Below, piece by piece: positions 43,531 to 53,824 of a DNA stretch of 64,000 nucleotides; within the stretch, counting starts at the first letter, position 1, and every line of letters begins with the position of its first letter. Made by a program: the position numbers and the translations under genes. Origin of the DNA: a bacterium (GTDB lineage Bacteria; ARS69). The stretch lies in assembly GCA_025774805.1 (NCBI GenBank), contig JALGZR010000019.1, positions 21,283 through 85,282 of the forward strand. The letters are read 5' to 3'. Below the pieces are notes generated by a model. The model ran no database searches and was not told the DNA's origin. It saw only the letters and a list, made by a program, of their open reading frames with translations.

Positions 43531-45051
43531 TTATCGCTCGGGAACGGGGTTGCGGCCGTGGAAGAGACCACCCTTGCCGAACTGGAAGAGCTGATCGGCC
43601 CGCAGGCGGAAGATGGTCTCCTGGTTGCTGTGACCGACTTCGAGTCGCCCGATGAAGTTGCCCATTCCGGCAATACGAAGACCACCTCCGTACGACGTGG
43701 TGATGTCGTCGCCGGCCACGTCGAGCTCGGGGAAGACCTGACCGAAGTCGGCGAAGGCGTAGGCGTCGAGACCGAAGCCGTTCACATGGTTGAGCGCCCA
43801 GAGCGGCCAGCGGTACTCGGCCGTCACTGCCCAGATCCCCGTGTCGCGGAACCGGTAGTCGTGGTACCCGCGGAAGACGTCGGGATCGTCGTTCGTGAGC
43901 AGGCGCTGGAACGGGATCGGGTCGTTGCCCCGGTCCTCGAGCTTTTCGATATAGCCGCGAAGTGCGAGTGTCCGCCTCGAGAACCAGAGCGGGACGAACT
44001 GCTGAGCTTCCCCACGGTATATGAGGAACTGCACGTCGTCATCGCCGCTGGCGGAGAAGTAGCCGATCTTGCCTCGGAGTACGGTGCCGCTCTCGGGGCG
44101 CCCTGCTTCGGCCGTATTGTCGAACGAGAGCTCGGCCGTGTAGGTCATGCCGTCGGAGCGGTCACGGTAGCCGACGAACGGCCGGCCGTTGCTCACTTCC
44201 GCGGCGAGCTCATCGGCGAACCCGCCCTCGCCTCCGGGCTCGGTGGCGTTGGGGTCTGAGAGGCGGGGGTCGTCGGAATCCTCAGTGCCGTTCGCGGACA
44301 CGCCGCTGAAGATCCCCGAGAACTTCAACGCGAAACCGCTCGCGCCCAGATGGCGCTCGACGCTCAACCCTCCCCAGGCCTGCTCTTCGCGATAGAACGA
44401 CTTGCGATCTCGGGTGAGCCGGTCCTGGGGACCGATCCCGTAGAAGCGTGAGTTGATGTCGGACCGGTATCCGCCTCCGGCCTCGATCATCACTCGCTCA
44501 CCGCGGGGATGCCGTACACCGAGGATCGCTTTGCCCTGGCCCTTCGTGCTCCCGGCAAGCTTGATCTTGAGCTTGCCGTCCTCGTTGAGGAAGTTCGGCG
44601 TATCGAAAGAGATGTTCCCGCCGAATCCGTCCTGGCTCCCGAGGCCGATCCCGCCGGAGAGATATGTGGGACCGATCTTGATCGGGAAGAGGTGGACGAG
44701 CTCCTGCACGATCGTCGAGTTGTACGCGTGAGCGCCCCCTTCGGCGAGCATGTTGAGAGCCTCGATCGGAATGCTCGCGACGTAGACGGGAAGGTCGACG
44801 ACGTACTCCCATGCGGGGCGGCCAACCGGCTCCTGAGCGACCGTGTTCGCGCTCGACGATTCGGGGATCTCTCCCCAATAGCTGTCACCGGAGCCTCCTC
44901 CGCCGGAGACGGAAGCGCCGGCCCGTGCCCCCGTCTCCTTCGCGGGGGCGCTGGGGACAATCCCTTCCTCTTCCGCCCCGGCCCCGGCCGGCGCCAGCAG
45001 CCACGCCGACGCGACAAAGAGAACGCACGTGAAACGAGGTTTCGAGTTCAT
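43531..45051 (-). CDS. Omp85/BamA-like outer-membrane barrel protein
   Basis: A 506-residue exported outer membrane protein. The signal peptide (residues ~1-26) is followed by a low-complexity linker, a short conserved segment VVDLPVYVASIPIEALNMLAEG and then a ~380-residue beta barrel with GGNISFDTPNF, MIEAGGGYRSDINSRFYGIGP, RGYHDYRFRDTG (the (V/I)RG(Y/F) lid-loop motif of Omp85) and EYRWPLWALN. No POTRA repeats are present, so it resembles the short 'surface antigen' Omp85 branch (patatin/TamA-like barrels). The role could be export or display of the kinase-like partner encoded next. A sigma-70-like promoter lies upstream at 45101-45129. Confidence 0.82.
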   Translation of the reverse strand: MNSKPRFTCVLFVASAWLLAPAGAGAEEEGIVPSAPAKETGARAGASVSGGGGSGDSYWGEIPESSSANTVAQEPVGRPAWEYVVDLPVYVASIPIEALNMLAEGGAHAYNSTIVQELVHLFPIKIGPTYLSGGIGLGSQDGFGGNISFDTPNFLNEDGKLKIKLAGSTKGQGKAILGVRHPRGERVMIEAGGGYRSDINSRFYGIGPQDRLTRDRKSFYREEQAWGGLSVERHLGASGFALKFSGIFSGVSANGTEDSDDPRLSDPNATEPGGEGGFADELAAEVSNGRPFVGYRDRSDGMTYTAELSFDNTAEAGRPESGTVLRGKIGYFSASGDDDVQFLIYRGEAQQFVPLWFSRRTLALRGYIEKLEDRGNDPIPFQRLLTNDDPDVFRGYHDYRFRDTGIWAVTAEYRWPLWALNHVNGFGLDAYAFADFGQVFPELDVAGDDITTSYGGGLRIAGMGNFIGRLEVGHSNQETIFRLRADQLFQFGKGGLFHGRNPVPER

Positions 45052-45100
45052 GTTACGGCCCTACCTTGATTCAGCGTGAGACTGGCTGGTGAGCGTCCGT

Positions 45101-45129
45101 AGTCTCGCGGAAAGCCCGAGGGCAGTCAA
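45101..45129 (-). promoter_or_regulatory. Sigma-70-type promoter of Omp85/kinase-like operon
   Basis: Reading on the minus strand: TTGACT (45129-45124), 17-bp spacer, GAGACT (45106-45101). It lies about 50 bp before the start at 45051 in the gap after atpC. Confidence 0.5.
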
Positions 45130-45146
45130 TCCCGGTGAGGGGAGTC

Positions 45147-45542
45147 TCAGCTCCGGTTGAAGCGGTCCTTGATGCGCTTCATCGTGAGGTGGCGGTGCTT
45201 CGCGGTCGCGAACTTCTCGCCCTGCCCCTGTCCCCGCAGGGAATCGACTTCGGCCGAGGCTCCGCTGACGTCGATGTCCTGAAGCTGACAGGCGCCGTCG
45301 GTGAGCACGGTGACCTTGTCGTCGGCGACCTGTACGAATCCGCCCTCGATGAAGAGGACCTCGGTCCGATCGCCCCGGGACATGCGCAGCTCGCCGAGAC
45401 CGAGCTTGGCGAGGAGACGCGCGTGACCGGGGAGGATCCCCACCTCCCCGTCCCAGGCCGGAACGGTCACGGCGTCGAACTCCTCGTCGAGAAGGGACTT
45501 CTCCGGAGTCACCACCGTGCAGCGGAGCTTCTTGGCCGCCAT
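45147..45542 (-). CDS. atpC: F-type ATP synthase epsilon subunit
   Basis: A 131-residue regulatory subunit of the F1 central stalk. The N-terminal beta-sandwich is clear: LRCTVVTPEKSLLDEEFDAVTVPAWDGEVGILPGHARLLAKLG. The C-terminal helical part (after ~90) is short and ends in a basic stretch (KHRHLTMKRIKDRFNRS) unlike the usual two-helix hairpin, so inhibition may differ. ATG at 45542; the frame continues upstream into atpD but is not coding there. Last gene of the atp operon, 40 bp after atpD. Confidence 0.93.
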   Translation of the reverse strand: MAAKKLRCTVVTPEKSLLDEEFDAVTVPAWDGEVGILPGHARLLAKLGLGELRMSRGDRTEVLFIEGGFVQVADDKVTVLTDGACQLQDIDVSGASAEVDSLRGQGQGEKFATAKHRHLTMKRIKDRFNRS

Positions 45543-45582
45543 CGCGCTCGTCTCTCCTTCGTCTCTCGGTCCGCGGAGCTCC

Positions 45583-47043
<1,461 letters not shown>

Positions 47044-47946
47044 TTACTTGAGGGCCTCGACGCCGCCCATGAGCTCCGCGATCTCGTTCGTGATCTGGGA
47101 CTGGCGGGCCCGATTGTACATTCTCGTCAGGGTCCGGATGAGCTTGTTCGCCGCATCGGTCGCGTTCTTCATCGCCACCATGCGGGCGAGGTGCTCACCG
47201 ACGGCCGCATGGAGAAAGTCGTTGTACATCGTCGTCTTGAAATACGCCGGCATGAGCTCCCGCATCAGCGAATCCGGATCGGGCGAGTAGATGTAGTCGA
47301 CCTCGCCGCGAGGCGCCGCCGCCACTCCGGCGACGGTGCCCCCCGCCGTCTCCTCGGCGACCGATTCGGCGACCAGCGGAAGCAGGACCTCCGCCACCGG
47401 GCGCTGCCGCCCGGCCGAGAAGAACTTCTGATAGACGATGACGACGCGATCGATCTCACCGGTCGTGTAGCGCTCGATGTAGTCCTCGGCGAGGGCGTTC
47501 ACGTCGGGAAACCGGGGCCGGTCGGAGAAGTGGTGGTGCTCCGCCCCGATCGGCTGTCCGATGAAGCGGAAGTACTGCGCCCCCTTCTTGCCCACGATTT
47601 CGAGCGTGGCCTCCGCCCCCTCCCCCCGCTCGAGCTCGAGGCGTTCGCGGGCGGTGGCGATCAGGTTCGCGTTGTAGGCGCCGCAGAGTCCCCGGTTGGA
47701 GGTGAGGAGCAGGATCAGGCTCCTGCGAACCTCCCGGGACTCGAGCAGGGGATGGGAGGCCCGAGCCCCCGCGCCGGCCAGGTCCGCCATCAGCTCCCGG
47801 AGCTTCTCCTGGTAGGGTCCGGAGCTCGCGATCCGCCCGTAGGACTGCTTGTACTTCACCGTCGACACCATCTCCATGGTGCGGGTGATCTTCTCCGTGT
47901 TGCGGACGGACTTCCGACGCTTAATGAGGACCTTTGCCTGCGCCAT
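47044..47946 (-). CDS. atpG: F-type ATP synthase gamma subunit
   Basis: A 300-residue rotor shaft subunit. The N-terminal coiled-coil helix has KRRKSVRNTEKITRTMEMVSTVK, the Rossmann-like middle part LLTSNRGLCGAYNANLI, and the C-terminal helix ends ATDAANKLIRTLTRMYNRARQSQITNEIAELMGGVEAL. Ordinary length. Between atpA (27 bp upstream) and atpD. Confidence 0.98.
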   Translation of the reverse strand: MAQAKVLIKRRKSVRNTEKITRTMEMVSTVKYKQSYGRIASSGPYQEKLRELMADLAGAGARASHPLLESREVRRSLILLLTSNRGLCGAYNANLIATARERLELERGEGAEATLEIVGKKGAQYFRFIGQPIGAEHHHFSDRPRFPDVNALAEDYIERYTTGEIDRVVIVYQKFFSAGRQRPVAEVLLPLVAESVAEETAGGTVAGVAAAPRGEVDYIYSPDPDSLMRELMPAYFKTTMYNDFLHAAVGEHLARMVAMKNATDAANKLIRTLTRMYNRARQSQITNEIAELMGGVEALK

Positions 47947-47973
47947 GCGCCTTCCCTCCCCGGGGACCCCGGA

Positions 47974-49503
47974 CTAGCGGGGGTCCACCGCCTTCCCCGA
48001 CAGGAAGCCCTCGACGACCTCTTCCAGGAGCTTCCTGAGCTTCGTCTCGTTCTCGCCCTCGATGACGCGCGCCTCGAGGATCGCGTTCCGGAGCTCGGGG
48101 TGGCTCGAGCGGATCTGCGTGAGAATCCTCTCCTCGACCTCTCGGATCCGGTCGATGGGAACCCGATCGAGAAGCCCCTGGGTTCCGGCGTAGATCGAGA
48201 TGATCTGATCGGCCACGTGCATCGGCGTGTACTGTCCCTGCTTCAACAGCTCCACCATCCGGGCCCCCCGGTCGAGCTGGGCCTGGGTGGCGGCGTCGAG
48301 CTCGGTGCCGAGCTGTGCGAAGGCCTCGAGCTCGCGGAACGCGGCCAGATCGAGACGGAGCGTTCCCGCGACCTTCTTCATCCCCTTGATCTGGGCGTTC
48401 CCCCCGACGCGGGAGACCGAGATGCCCACGTCCATGGCGGGGCGGATCCCGGCGTTGAAGAGATCGGGAAGCAGGTAGATCTGCCCGTCGGTGATCGAGA
48501 TCACGTTTGTCGGGATGTAGGCGGAGACCTCGCCCTCCTGCGTCTCGATGATGGGGCGCGCCGTGAGCGATCCCGCTCCCTCGTCGTCGGAGAGCTTCAC
48601 CGCCCGCTCCAGAAGGCGAGAGTGCAGGTAGAAGACGTCGCCCGGATACGCCTCGCGACCCGGCGGACGGCGCAGGAGCAGGGAGAGCTGGCGATAGGCC
48701 TGCGCCTGCTTCGTGAGGTCGTCGTAGATGACGAGGGTGTCCCGGTTCTCGTACATGAAGTGCTCGGCCATCGCGCAACCCGCATAGGGGGCGATGTACT
48801 GGAGCGGCGCGGGATCGGAGCTGGAGGCGTTGATCACGACCGTGTAGTCCATGGCTCCGTGACGGGACAGCACGTCGACCACGCCCGCCACGGTCGACTC
48901 CTTCTGACCGATCGCCACGTAGAAGCAGAGGACGTTCTCTTCCTTCTGATTGATGATCGTGTCGATGGCGATCGTGGTCTTTCCGGTCTTCCGGTCGCCG
49001 ATGATGAGCTCGCGCTGGCCGCGGCCGATCGGGGTCATCGCGTCGATGGCCTTGATGCCGGTCTGGAGCGGCTGCTTCACCGGCTGTCGCTCCGCGATCC
49101 CGGGGGCGATGACCTCGAGCGGGCGGGTCCCGTCCGTCTGGATCGGACCCAGGCCGTCGATCGGCTGTCCGAGCGGGTTCATCACCCGGCCGACGATGGC
49201 GTCCCCCACCGGAACGGAGAGGAGCCGGCCGGTGGCCTTGACGGACATCCCCTCCTTGATATTGAGATAGTCTCCGAGAATCACGGCACCGATCGAGGCC
49301 TCTTCCAGGTTCATCACCTGCGCGAAGATCCCGTTCTCGAACTCGAGCATCTCCCCGGCCTTGGCGTTCGTGAGGCCGTGGATTCGGGCGATCCCGTCCC
49401 CGACTTCCAGCACGGTTCCGGTGTCGGAAACGTCGAGGGTCGAGCGGTAGCTCTCGATCTCCCGACGAATGACCGAGGCGATCTCCTCAGCCCTTATTCT
49501 CAT
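47974..49503 (-). CDS. atpA: F-type ATP synthase alpha subunit
   Basis: A 509-residue non-catalytic nucleotide-binding subunit. Conserved start [16 protein letters not shown], Walker [16 protein letters not shown], the [26 protein letters not shown] segment, [36 protein letters not shown] and a normal C-terminus. ATG at 49503 with AGGAG 8 bp upstream; an in-frame GTG at 49512 is less likely. It overlaps the atpH end by 17 bp. Confidence 0.98.
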   Translation of the reverse strand: MRIRAEEIASVIRREIESYRSTLDVSDTGTVLEVGDGIARIHGLTNAKAGEMLEFENGIFAQVMNLEEASIGAVILGDYLNIKEGMSVKATGRLLSVPVGDAIVGRVMNPLGQPIDGLGPIQTDGTRPLEVIAPGIAERQPVKQPLQTGIKAIDAMTPIGRGQRELIIGDRKTGKTTIAIDTIINQKEENVLCFYVAIGQKESTVAGVVDVLSRHGAMDYTVVINASSSDPAPLQYIAPYAGCAMAEHFMYENRDTLVIYDDLTKQAQAYRQLSLLLRRPPGREAYPGDVFYLHSRLLERAVKLSDDEGAGSLTARPIIETQEGEVSAYIPTNVISITDGQIYLLPDLFNAGIRPAMDVGISVSRVGGNAQIKGMKKVAGTLRLDLAAFRELEAFAQLGTELDAATQAQLDRGARMVELLKQGQYTPMHVADQIISIYAGTQGLLDRVPIDRIREVEERILTQIRSSHPELRNAILEARVIEGENETKLRKLLEEVVEGFLSGKAVDPR

Positions 49504-50047
49504 AGCCTGCACTCCTCATGATCTGCTTCCGGAACCGGTTGAGGCGGCCTCGGATGCTGCCGTCGTACACCGTGTCGCCGATGCTGACGACCGCTCCCCC
49601 GGTGAGGGTGGGGTCGATCTCGGCCTCGACCAAGATGGTTCGCTCCAGGGCCGAGCGCAGCGCGTCGTCGAACTCCTTCCGGAGGGAGTCCGGCAGGGGG
49701 GTCGCCGTGCGGACGGAGATCCGGCTTCGCCCCGCGTGCTCGTCGGCCAGGGAACGGTAGCCCTCGACGATCCGGGGCAGGTCCTCGATGCGCCTCTTCT
49801 GCACGAGCAGGCAGAGAAAGTCGATCACCGACTCGGTAAACCGCCCCTCCATTGCCTTCGTGAGGGGGGTGATCTTCTCGGACGGGTCGAGCACCGGAGA
49901 GGACAGGAAGAGCTCGATCTCCCGATTGTCGCGCACGATCTCCAGAAACCCCTCGAGCTCTTGCAGGATCTCCTCCACCCGGGACCGGTCCCGGGCGATC
50001 CCGAACAGGGCCTCGGCGTACACGCGCGCGACCGGGTTGACCGACAT
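49487..50047 (-). CDS. atpH: F-type ATP synthase delta subunit
   Basis: A 186-residue peripheral-stalk subunit (OSCP homologue): N-terminal [45 protein letters not shown] and the C-terminal [30 protein letters not shown], all diagnostic. Starts at 50047, overlapping the atpF stop; the frame upstream belongs to noise inside atpF. Confidence 0.96.
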   Translation of the reverse strand: MSVNPVARVYAEALFGIARDRSRVEEILQELEGFLEIVRDNREIELFLSSPVLDPSEKITPLTKAMEGRFTESVIDFLCLLVQKRRIEDLPRIVEGYRSLADEHAGRSRISVRTATPLPDSLRKEFDDALRSALERTILVEAEIDPTLTGGAVVSIGDTVYDGSIRGRLNRFRKQIMRSAGYENKG

Positions 50048-50709
50048 CAAGCCTCCCTCGGTGAGGATCCGTTCCCCGACTCTCTGGTGACCTCGGTGCG
50101 CATCTCCTCGATCAGCTCGCGAACGAGCCGCTCCTGGTCGGCCTCCCGGATGGTCCGGCCCAGAATGCGCTCGGCGAGCTGGGTCGAGATGCTCGCCGTC
50201 TGGCTCCAGATCTCCTCGAGTGCGCCGTCGGTGGCGAGCTCGATCTCCCGGTGAGCGCGCGCCTTGAACTCCTCGGCCTCCTGCAGCGCCCGCGCGCGGA
50301 TCTCCTCCTGGACCTTGATCCCGTCCTTTCTCGCCTCCTCGAGGATCTCGTGGGCATCGTCGCGGGCCGACTCGAGCATCGTCTCGTACTTGGCGAGAAG
50401 GGCGTCCGCCTCGTTCTTGGTCTGCCGGGCCCTTTCGATCGCGCCCTCGATGTTCCGCTGGCGCTCGGCGAGGGACGAGAGGATCGGCCCCCACGCCGTC
50501 AGACGAAGGATGGTCAGGACCACCAGGAAGGTGATCACCGTCCAGATCATCAACCCCGGTTCGACGCTGAACAGATTCGGGCTCTCGTGAGCGCCGTGCT
50601 CCGCGGCCTCGACACCCTCCTCCGCGTGGGGGTCGGCGGCCATCGCGGGCAACGCGTGCAGCGCCCACCCCGCGAGCGGCGCGACCCCTCGACGTATTCC
50701 TCTGGCCAC
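50047..50709 (-). CDS. atpF: F-type ATP synthase b subunit
   Basis: A 220-residue peripheral stalk subunit. It has an N-terminal extension that looks like a signal peptide (ending LHALPAMA) before an acidic/His linker, then the single transmembrane segment GLMIWTVITFLVVLTILRLTAW, then a long charged coiled coil (ERQRNIEGAIERARQTKNEADALL...). The putative signal peptide is unusual for classical b subunits but is seen in several phyla. GTG start with GGAGGGG upstream. Confidence 0.95.
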   Translation of the reverse strand: MARGIRRGVAPLAGWALHALPAMAADPHAEEGVEAAEHGAHESPNLFSVEPGLMIWTVITFLVVLTILRLTAWGPILSSLAERQRNIEGAIERARQTKNEADALLAKYETMLESARDDAHEILEEARKDGIKVQEEIRARALQEAEEFKARAHREIELATDGALEEIWSQTASISTQLAERILGRTIREADQERLVRELIEEMRTEVTRESGNGSSPREA

Positions 50710-50771
50710 GACCCCTCCGTCTCCCCGCGATCAGGGCTTCCGGTCGACGGTTACCGCGACGTTCCGCGGAC

Positions 50772-51002
50772 CTAGTAGCTCTTGCTCTGAATCATGAAGC
50801 AGATGGCGCACGCGAAGAGCGCGACACCCTCGATGAGCGCGGCGGTCAGGATCATGCTGCCGCGGATCTCACCGGAGGCCTCCGGCTGCCGGGCGATGCT
50901 CTCCACGGAGCTTCCGGCGATCCGGGAGATTCCGAGCCCGGCCCCGAGAGTCGCGAGTCCGGCACCGAGGCCGGCACCGATCATGGCGAGTCCACCATCC
51001 AT
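50772..51002 (-). CDS. atpE: F-type ATP synthase c subunit
   Basis: A 76-residue double-helix proteolipid of the rotor ring. TM1 is glycine-rich (GAGLGAGLATLGAGLGISRIAGS), the polar loop is ARQPEA, and TM2 carries the ion-binding Glu in ILTAALIEGVALFA. The residue after the Glu is Gly rather than Ser/Thr and the TM1 Gln typical of sodium rings is absent, so proton coupling is expected. Confidence 0.96.
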   Translation of the reverse strand: MDGGLAMIGAGLGAGLATLGAGLGISRIAGSSVESIARQPEASGEIRGSMILTAALIEGVALFACAICFMIQSKSY

Positions 51003-51042
51003 GGGTTGATTTCCTCCGAGAGGGTGTTGCGAGTGAAGGGCA

Positions 51043-51801
51043 TCAGTGTTCGGGATGGGCGGCCATGCCCATGAACACTGCGGTGAGAAAGGCGAAGACG
51101 TAGGCCTGCAGGAAGGCCACGAAGATCTCGAGCATGTAGATCGCCGTCGCGGCCAGGACCGAGATCCCGGCCACGGCGAAGTTCTTGAAGAGGAAGATGA
51201 AGCCCATCAGCACCAGGATGATGATGTGTCCGGCGTTCATGTTGGCCCAGAGGCGAACCGCGAGGGCGAAGGGCTTGGCCAGGATCCCGACGATCTCCAC
51301 GACGAGGAGGAGCGGCCACAGCCAGAGCGGCACCGGCGGAACGATCGACGCGAAGTACTTCACCGGGCCGTTCTCCCGGATGCCCGTGATGTGAATCGCG
51401 AAGAAGCTCAGACAGGCCAAGCCGGCCGTCACGGACAGATTGCCGGTGGCGGACGCGCTCCCCGGAACGAGTCCGAGGAGATTGCAGAAGAGCACGAAGA
51501 AGAAGACCGTCCAGATGTAGGGGACGTAGCGGTCGGCCTTTTCGTGGAAGTTCGGGACCGCCAGCTCGTCGCGCAGGAACAGGAGAACCGGCTCGATGAG
51601 ATTCCGCACCCCGCGGGGCACGAGTCCCTTTTGACGGGCGACCGCGTTCATCACGAGGATGAGGAGGGCGGACGCGATCCACATCAGCCAGACGTGCTTC
51701 GTGATACCGTAGCGACTGAGATCGAGTCCGAGGAAGGTCGGAGCATCGATCAGGTGGTGAAGGATGTCGATGCGATCGGGATCACCACCGCTGAGAGTCA
51801 T
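51043..51801 (-). CDS. atpB: F-type ATP synthase a subunit
   Basis: A 252-residue membrane stator with about six transmembrane helices. The essential Arg is in FALAVRLWANMNAGHIIILVLMG, and the C-terminal helix YMLEIFVAFLQAYVFAFLTAVFMGMA is conserved, followed by a His-containing tail (AAHPEH). ATGA overlap with the upstream atpI-like gene. Confidence 0.97.
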   Translation of the reverse strand: MTLSGGDPDRIDILHHLIDAPTFLGLDLSRYGITKHVWLMWIASALLILVMNAVARQKGLVPRGVRNLIEPVLLFLRDELAVPNFHEKADRYVPYIWTVFFFVLFCNLLGLVPGSASATGNLSVTAGLACLSFFAIHITGIRENGPVKYFASIVPPVPLWLWPLLLVVEIVGILAKPFALAVRLWANMNAGHIIILVLMGFIFLFKNFAVAGISVLAATAIYMLEIFVAFLQAYVFAFLTAVFMGMAAHPEH

Positions 51802-52229
51802 CGGGTCGTGCCTTCCCGGTGGGCGGACGTGCTCTCGCGCGCGAGGATCCAGGCCTCGGCCATCAGCAGAACGAAGTAGAACGCGACGAGCCAGAGCACG
51901 AAACGGGAGAGCGGGATCCGCGTGACCGTCACGATGACGGTCATCGTCAGAGCCAGCAGCACGAGACGGATGAGGAACCCGCCCAGGACGAGCTTGCTCG
52001 CGAACCGGTCGGGTCCCCGAAACGCCATCTGAGCGATGAAGTACCCTCCCAGTACGGACACGAGCGCCACGCCGGCTCCCAGACCCATCATCAGGAGCTC
52101 ATCCGTCCCGCCGATCCGTGCCGTCGGGATCCCCGCCACGACCGCGAGCGCCAGGGTCATCCCGGTCAGCACCCACGGAATCCGACTTCCCCGACGATCT
52201 CGACGACATGGTCTCTCGGTAGAGGACAT
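51798..52229 (-). CDS. atpI: AtpI-like ATP synthase subunit I
   Basis: A 143-residue membrane protein with four hydrophobic segments (residues ~18-35, 44-66, 80-103, 108-128). Position directly before atpB and topology match the ATP synthase I family, which helps c-ring assembly and Mg2+ supply. The sequence is weakly conserved. The ATG at 52229 lies inside the preceding atpZ-like gene (131-bp overlap); a shorter start at 52160 (MTLALAVV) would lose the first segment only partly. Confidence 0.75.
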   Translation of the reverse strand: MSSTERPCRRDRRGSRIPWVLTGMTLALAVVAGIPTARIGGTDELLMMGLGAGVALVSVLGGYFIAQMAFRGPDRFASKLVLGGFLIRLVLLALTMTVIVTVTRIPLSRFVLWLVAFYFVLLMAEAWILARESTSAHREGTTR

Positions 52230-52497
52230 AGAACCCGATGCCGGCCCCGACGAACGTCGCGATCAGGGTGAACACGCTCCCGGTCGCGAGCCGTCGATCG
52301 AGCTGGACTCCGCCGAAGATCGACAGGAAGACGATCAGGGCGAACTGCACTCCGAGATGCGAATACCGGATGAAATCGGCCGGTCCCCTGTCTCGACGCA
52401 AGGATCGGGACCCCCCGATCGAACGGGTGCGCCTCGAGACCAGGTCGAGGCGTCGGATTCCGCCCCCGCCCGCGCAAAGCCCTGCAATTTCAGGCAC
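52099..52497 (-). CDS. atpZ: AtpZ-like protein (ATPase gene 1 family)
   Basis: A small membrane protein with two transmembrane hairpin helices: FIRYSHLGVQFALIVFLSIFGGVQLDRRL and TLIATFVGAGIGFYVLYRET. This is the AtpZ/'F0F1-ATPase subunit (gene 1)' signature, found first in many atp operons and associated with c-ring and Mg/Ca handling. The start is uncertain: GTG at 52497 or TTG at 52401 are the candidates and no ATG fits. The C-terminal ~30 residues after the hairpin are charged and overlap the next gene, so the end may be extended. Confidence 0.65.
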   Translation of the reverse strand: MPEIAGLCAGGGGIRRLDLVSRRTRSIGGSRSLRRDRGPADFIRYSHLGVQFALIVFLSIFGGVQLDRRLATGSVFTLIATFVGAGIGFYVLYRETMSSRSSGKSDSVGADRDDPGARGRGGDPDGTDRRDG

Positions 52498-52535
52498 TTC
52501 CCGATGTCGCTCCTGCTGTCGCACGACGGCGGGAT

Positions 52536-52564
52536 AGAATAGGAGGCGGCTTTGAGGGATGCAA
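52536..52564 (-). promoter_or_regulatory. Sigma-70-type promoter of the atp operon
   Basis: On the minus strand TTGCAT (52564-52559), 17-bp spacer, TATTCT (52541-52536), just upstream of atpZ. Confidence 0.65.
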
Positions 52565-52892
52565 GCGTTTTCTGTCACAAGCGGCCTCGGGGGGCCGGAA
52601 GGCGGGCCCGCGGTTCCCGGCTCGAACGCCGCCGGGCTCATCCCGGCGGTCCCGGAGTCCGATAGTAGTCGGTGGACGGGGGTGGGGAGGCGCCCCGGGC
52701 GGTCCGCGCCGGGACGAGGCCGGACGGCCGTGGAGGGAGCCGCCGCCCGGTCCGGACGTGCCTCCCAACGGCCTCGATCTCAGCAGGTTGCGGCGTCGTA
52801 CGGCGATCCGGGGGGCCGAGGGAACGGTGGCGGTGAAGGATCGGCCTCGGCGCCCGACGGATCGCGCCCGGGGGCCGTGCACCGGCCCGGGC
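52565..52892. other. Intergenic stretch, no gene seen
   Basis: About 330 bp of very GC-rich sequence between the atp promoter and the next promoter. Long frames run through it on both strands, but none has a start, ribosome site or protein-like composition. Confidence 0.6.
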
Positions 52893-52921
52893 TTGAAGTG
52901 AGTTGCGGAAATTGGTATGGT
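52893..52921 (+). promoter_or_regulatory. Sigma-70-type promoter, duplicated copy 1
   Basis: TTGAAG, 17-bp spacer, TATGGT at 52916-52921; 68 bp before the start at 52989. An identical -35/-10 pair at the same distance precedes the paralogue at 53825. Confidence 0.75.
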
Positions 52922-52988
52922 ATGTCGCGCGACCGGGGATTCGCCTCATGCCCTGAGCGTGCCCATCTATCCGATTCGGAGGAACAAC

Positions 52989-53570
52989 ATGAAGCGTTTC
53001 ATGACCATGGTCTCCGTCCTCGCGATCTGCGTCTTCGCGACCAACTCGTTCGCGTCGGATCCCGATCCGATTCCAGGCCACTTCGGCTGGACCATCAGCA
53101 CCAGCAGCGTAGATCCGAACGTCTGTTACTCCGCGGTGCCCTTGGGTGGCCCGGGTACCGTGTACCTGTGGCTCGAGTGCGACTCGGGCCAGACCGGAGC
53201 GGCCGCCTCCGAGTGGCAGATGGTCCCGACCGGGCTGTTCTGGGGAGGCATTGCCGGGGTTGCGCCGTACCTGTTCACGGGCCCGCCCACTGACTTGCTG
53301 GGTGCGTTCGGGAACGTGAGCTCGCAAACGTTGGTCGGCATCATCACCGTGTTCGACTTCGGCGGCGGGAGCCTCTGCTTCGCTCCGTCGGTGGCGAACA
53401 ACCGCAACATCACGGTGGGCGTGGACGGCAAGGGGTACCCCAACAAGTGGAGAGGCCTCCACACCGCCGGCTTCGGGCCGGTCTGCTGCGAGACCAAGGC
53501 TGATGACCTCTGCGCGTGGACGGCGGTCGAGACGGAGACCTGGGGCAGCATCAAGAGCCTGTACCGGTAG
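52989..53570 (+). CDS. Secreted protein with WGSIKSLYR tail (tandem copy 1)
   Basis: A 193-residue exported protein with a signal peptide (residues 1-22, ending TNSFA). The body is beta-rich with HFGWTISTSS, GGPGTVYLWLECDSG, GLFWGGIAGVAPYLFTGPP and NNRNITVGVDGKGYPNKWRG, and four to six cysteines. It ends in VETETWGSIKSLYR. The next gene is a tandem paralogue sharing promoter, leader, coding region and terminator. GGAGGA precedes the ATG; the frame is open from 52917. No known family recognised. A surface-exposed adhesin, pilin-like or matrix protein is possible. Confidence 0.82.
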   Translation: MKRFMTMVSVLAICVFATNSFASDPDPIPGHFGWTISTSSVDPNVCYSAVPLGGPGTVYLWLECDSGQTGAAASEWQMVPTGLFWGGIAGVAPYLFTGPPTDLLGAFGNVSSQTLVGIITVFDFGGGSLCFAPSVANNRNITVGVDGKGYPNKWRGLHTAGFGPVCCETKADDLCAWTAVETETWGSIKSLYR

Positions 53571-53603
53571 CCCCACCGGTTCCGAGCGCTCGGAATGGCC
53601 ATC

Positions 53604-53631
53604 GAGAGCCTCTCCTGCAGGAGGGGCTCTC
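53604..53631 (+). terminator. Intrinsic terminator, copy 1
   Basis: GAGAGCC-TCTCC-TGCA-GGAG-GGCTCTC hairpin followed by TTACT. A perfect palindrome TCCGAGCGCTCGGA (53581-53594) lies just before it. Both are repeated after the second copy. Confidence 0.75.
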
Positions 53632-53728
53632 TTACTCTCGGCTAGAATGAGACACACACAGAGAGAGGAGGGGGAGGCCGGCCGTTCCATTCACCGCCCT
53701 GGGGTGGACTCCGGCCCTCGCTACTGCC

Positions 53729-53757
53729 TTGAAGTTGATTCCCGTTACTGCTATGGT
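53729..53757 (+). promoter_or_regulatory. Sigma-70-type promoter, duplicated copy 2
   Basis: TTGAAG, 17-bp spacer of different sequence, TATGGT at 53752-53757; 68 bp before the start at 53825. Conservation of the boxes but not the spacer supports function. Confidence 0.75.
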
Positions 53758-53824
53758 ATGTAGTGCGAGCGGGGTTTCGCCTCATGCCCTGAGCGTGCTC
53801 ATCAATCCGAATCGGAGGAGCAAC

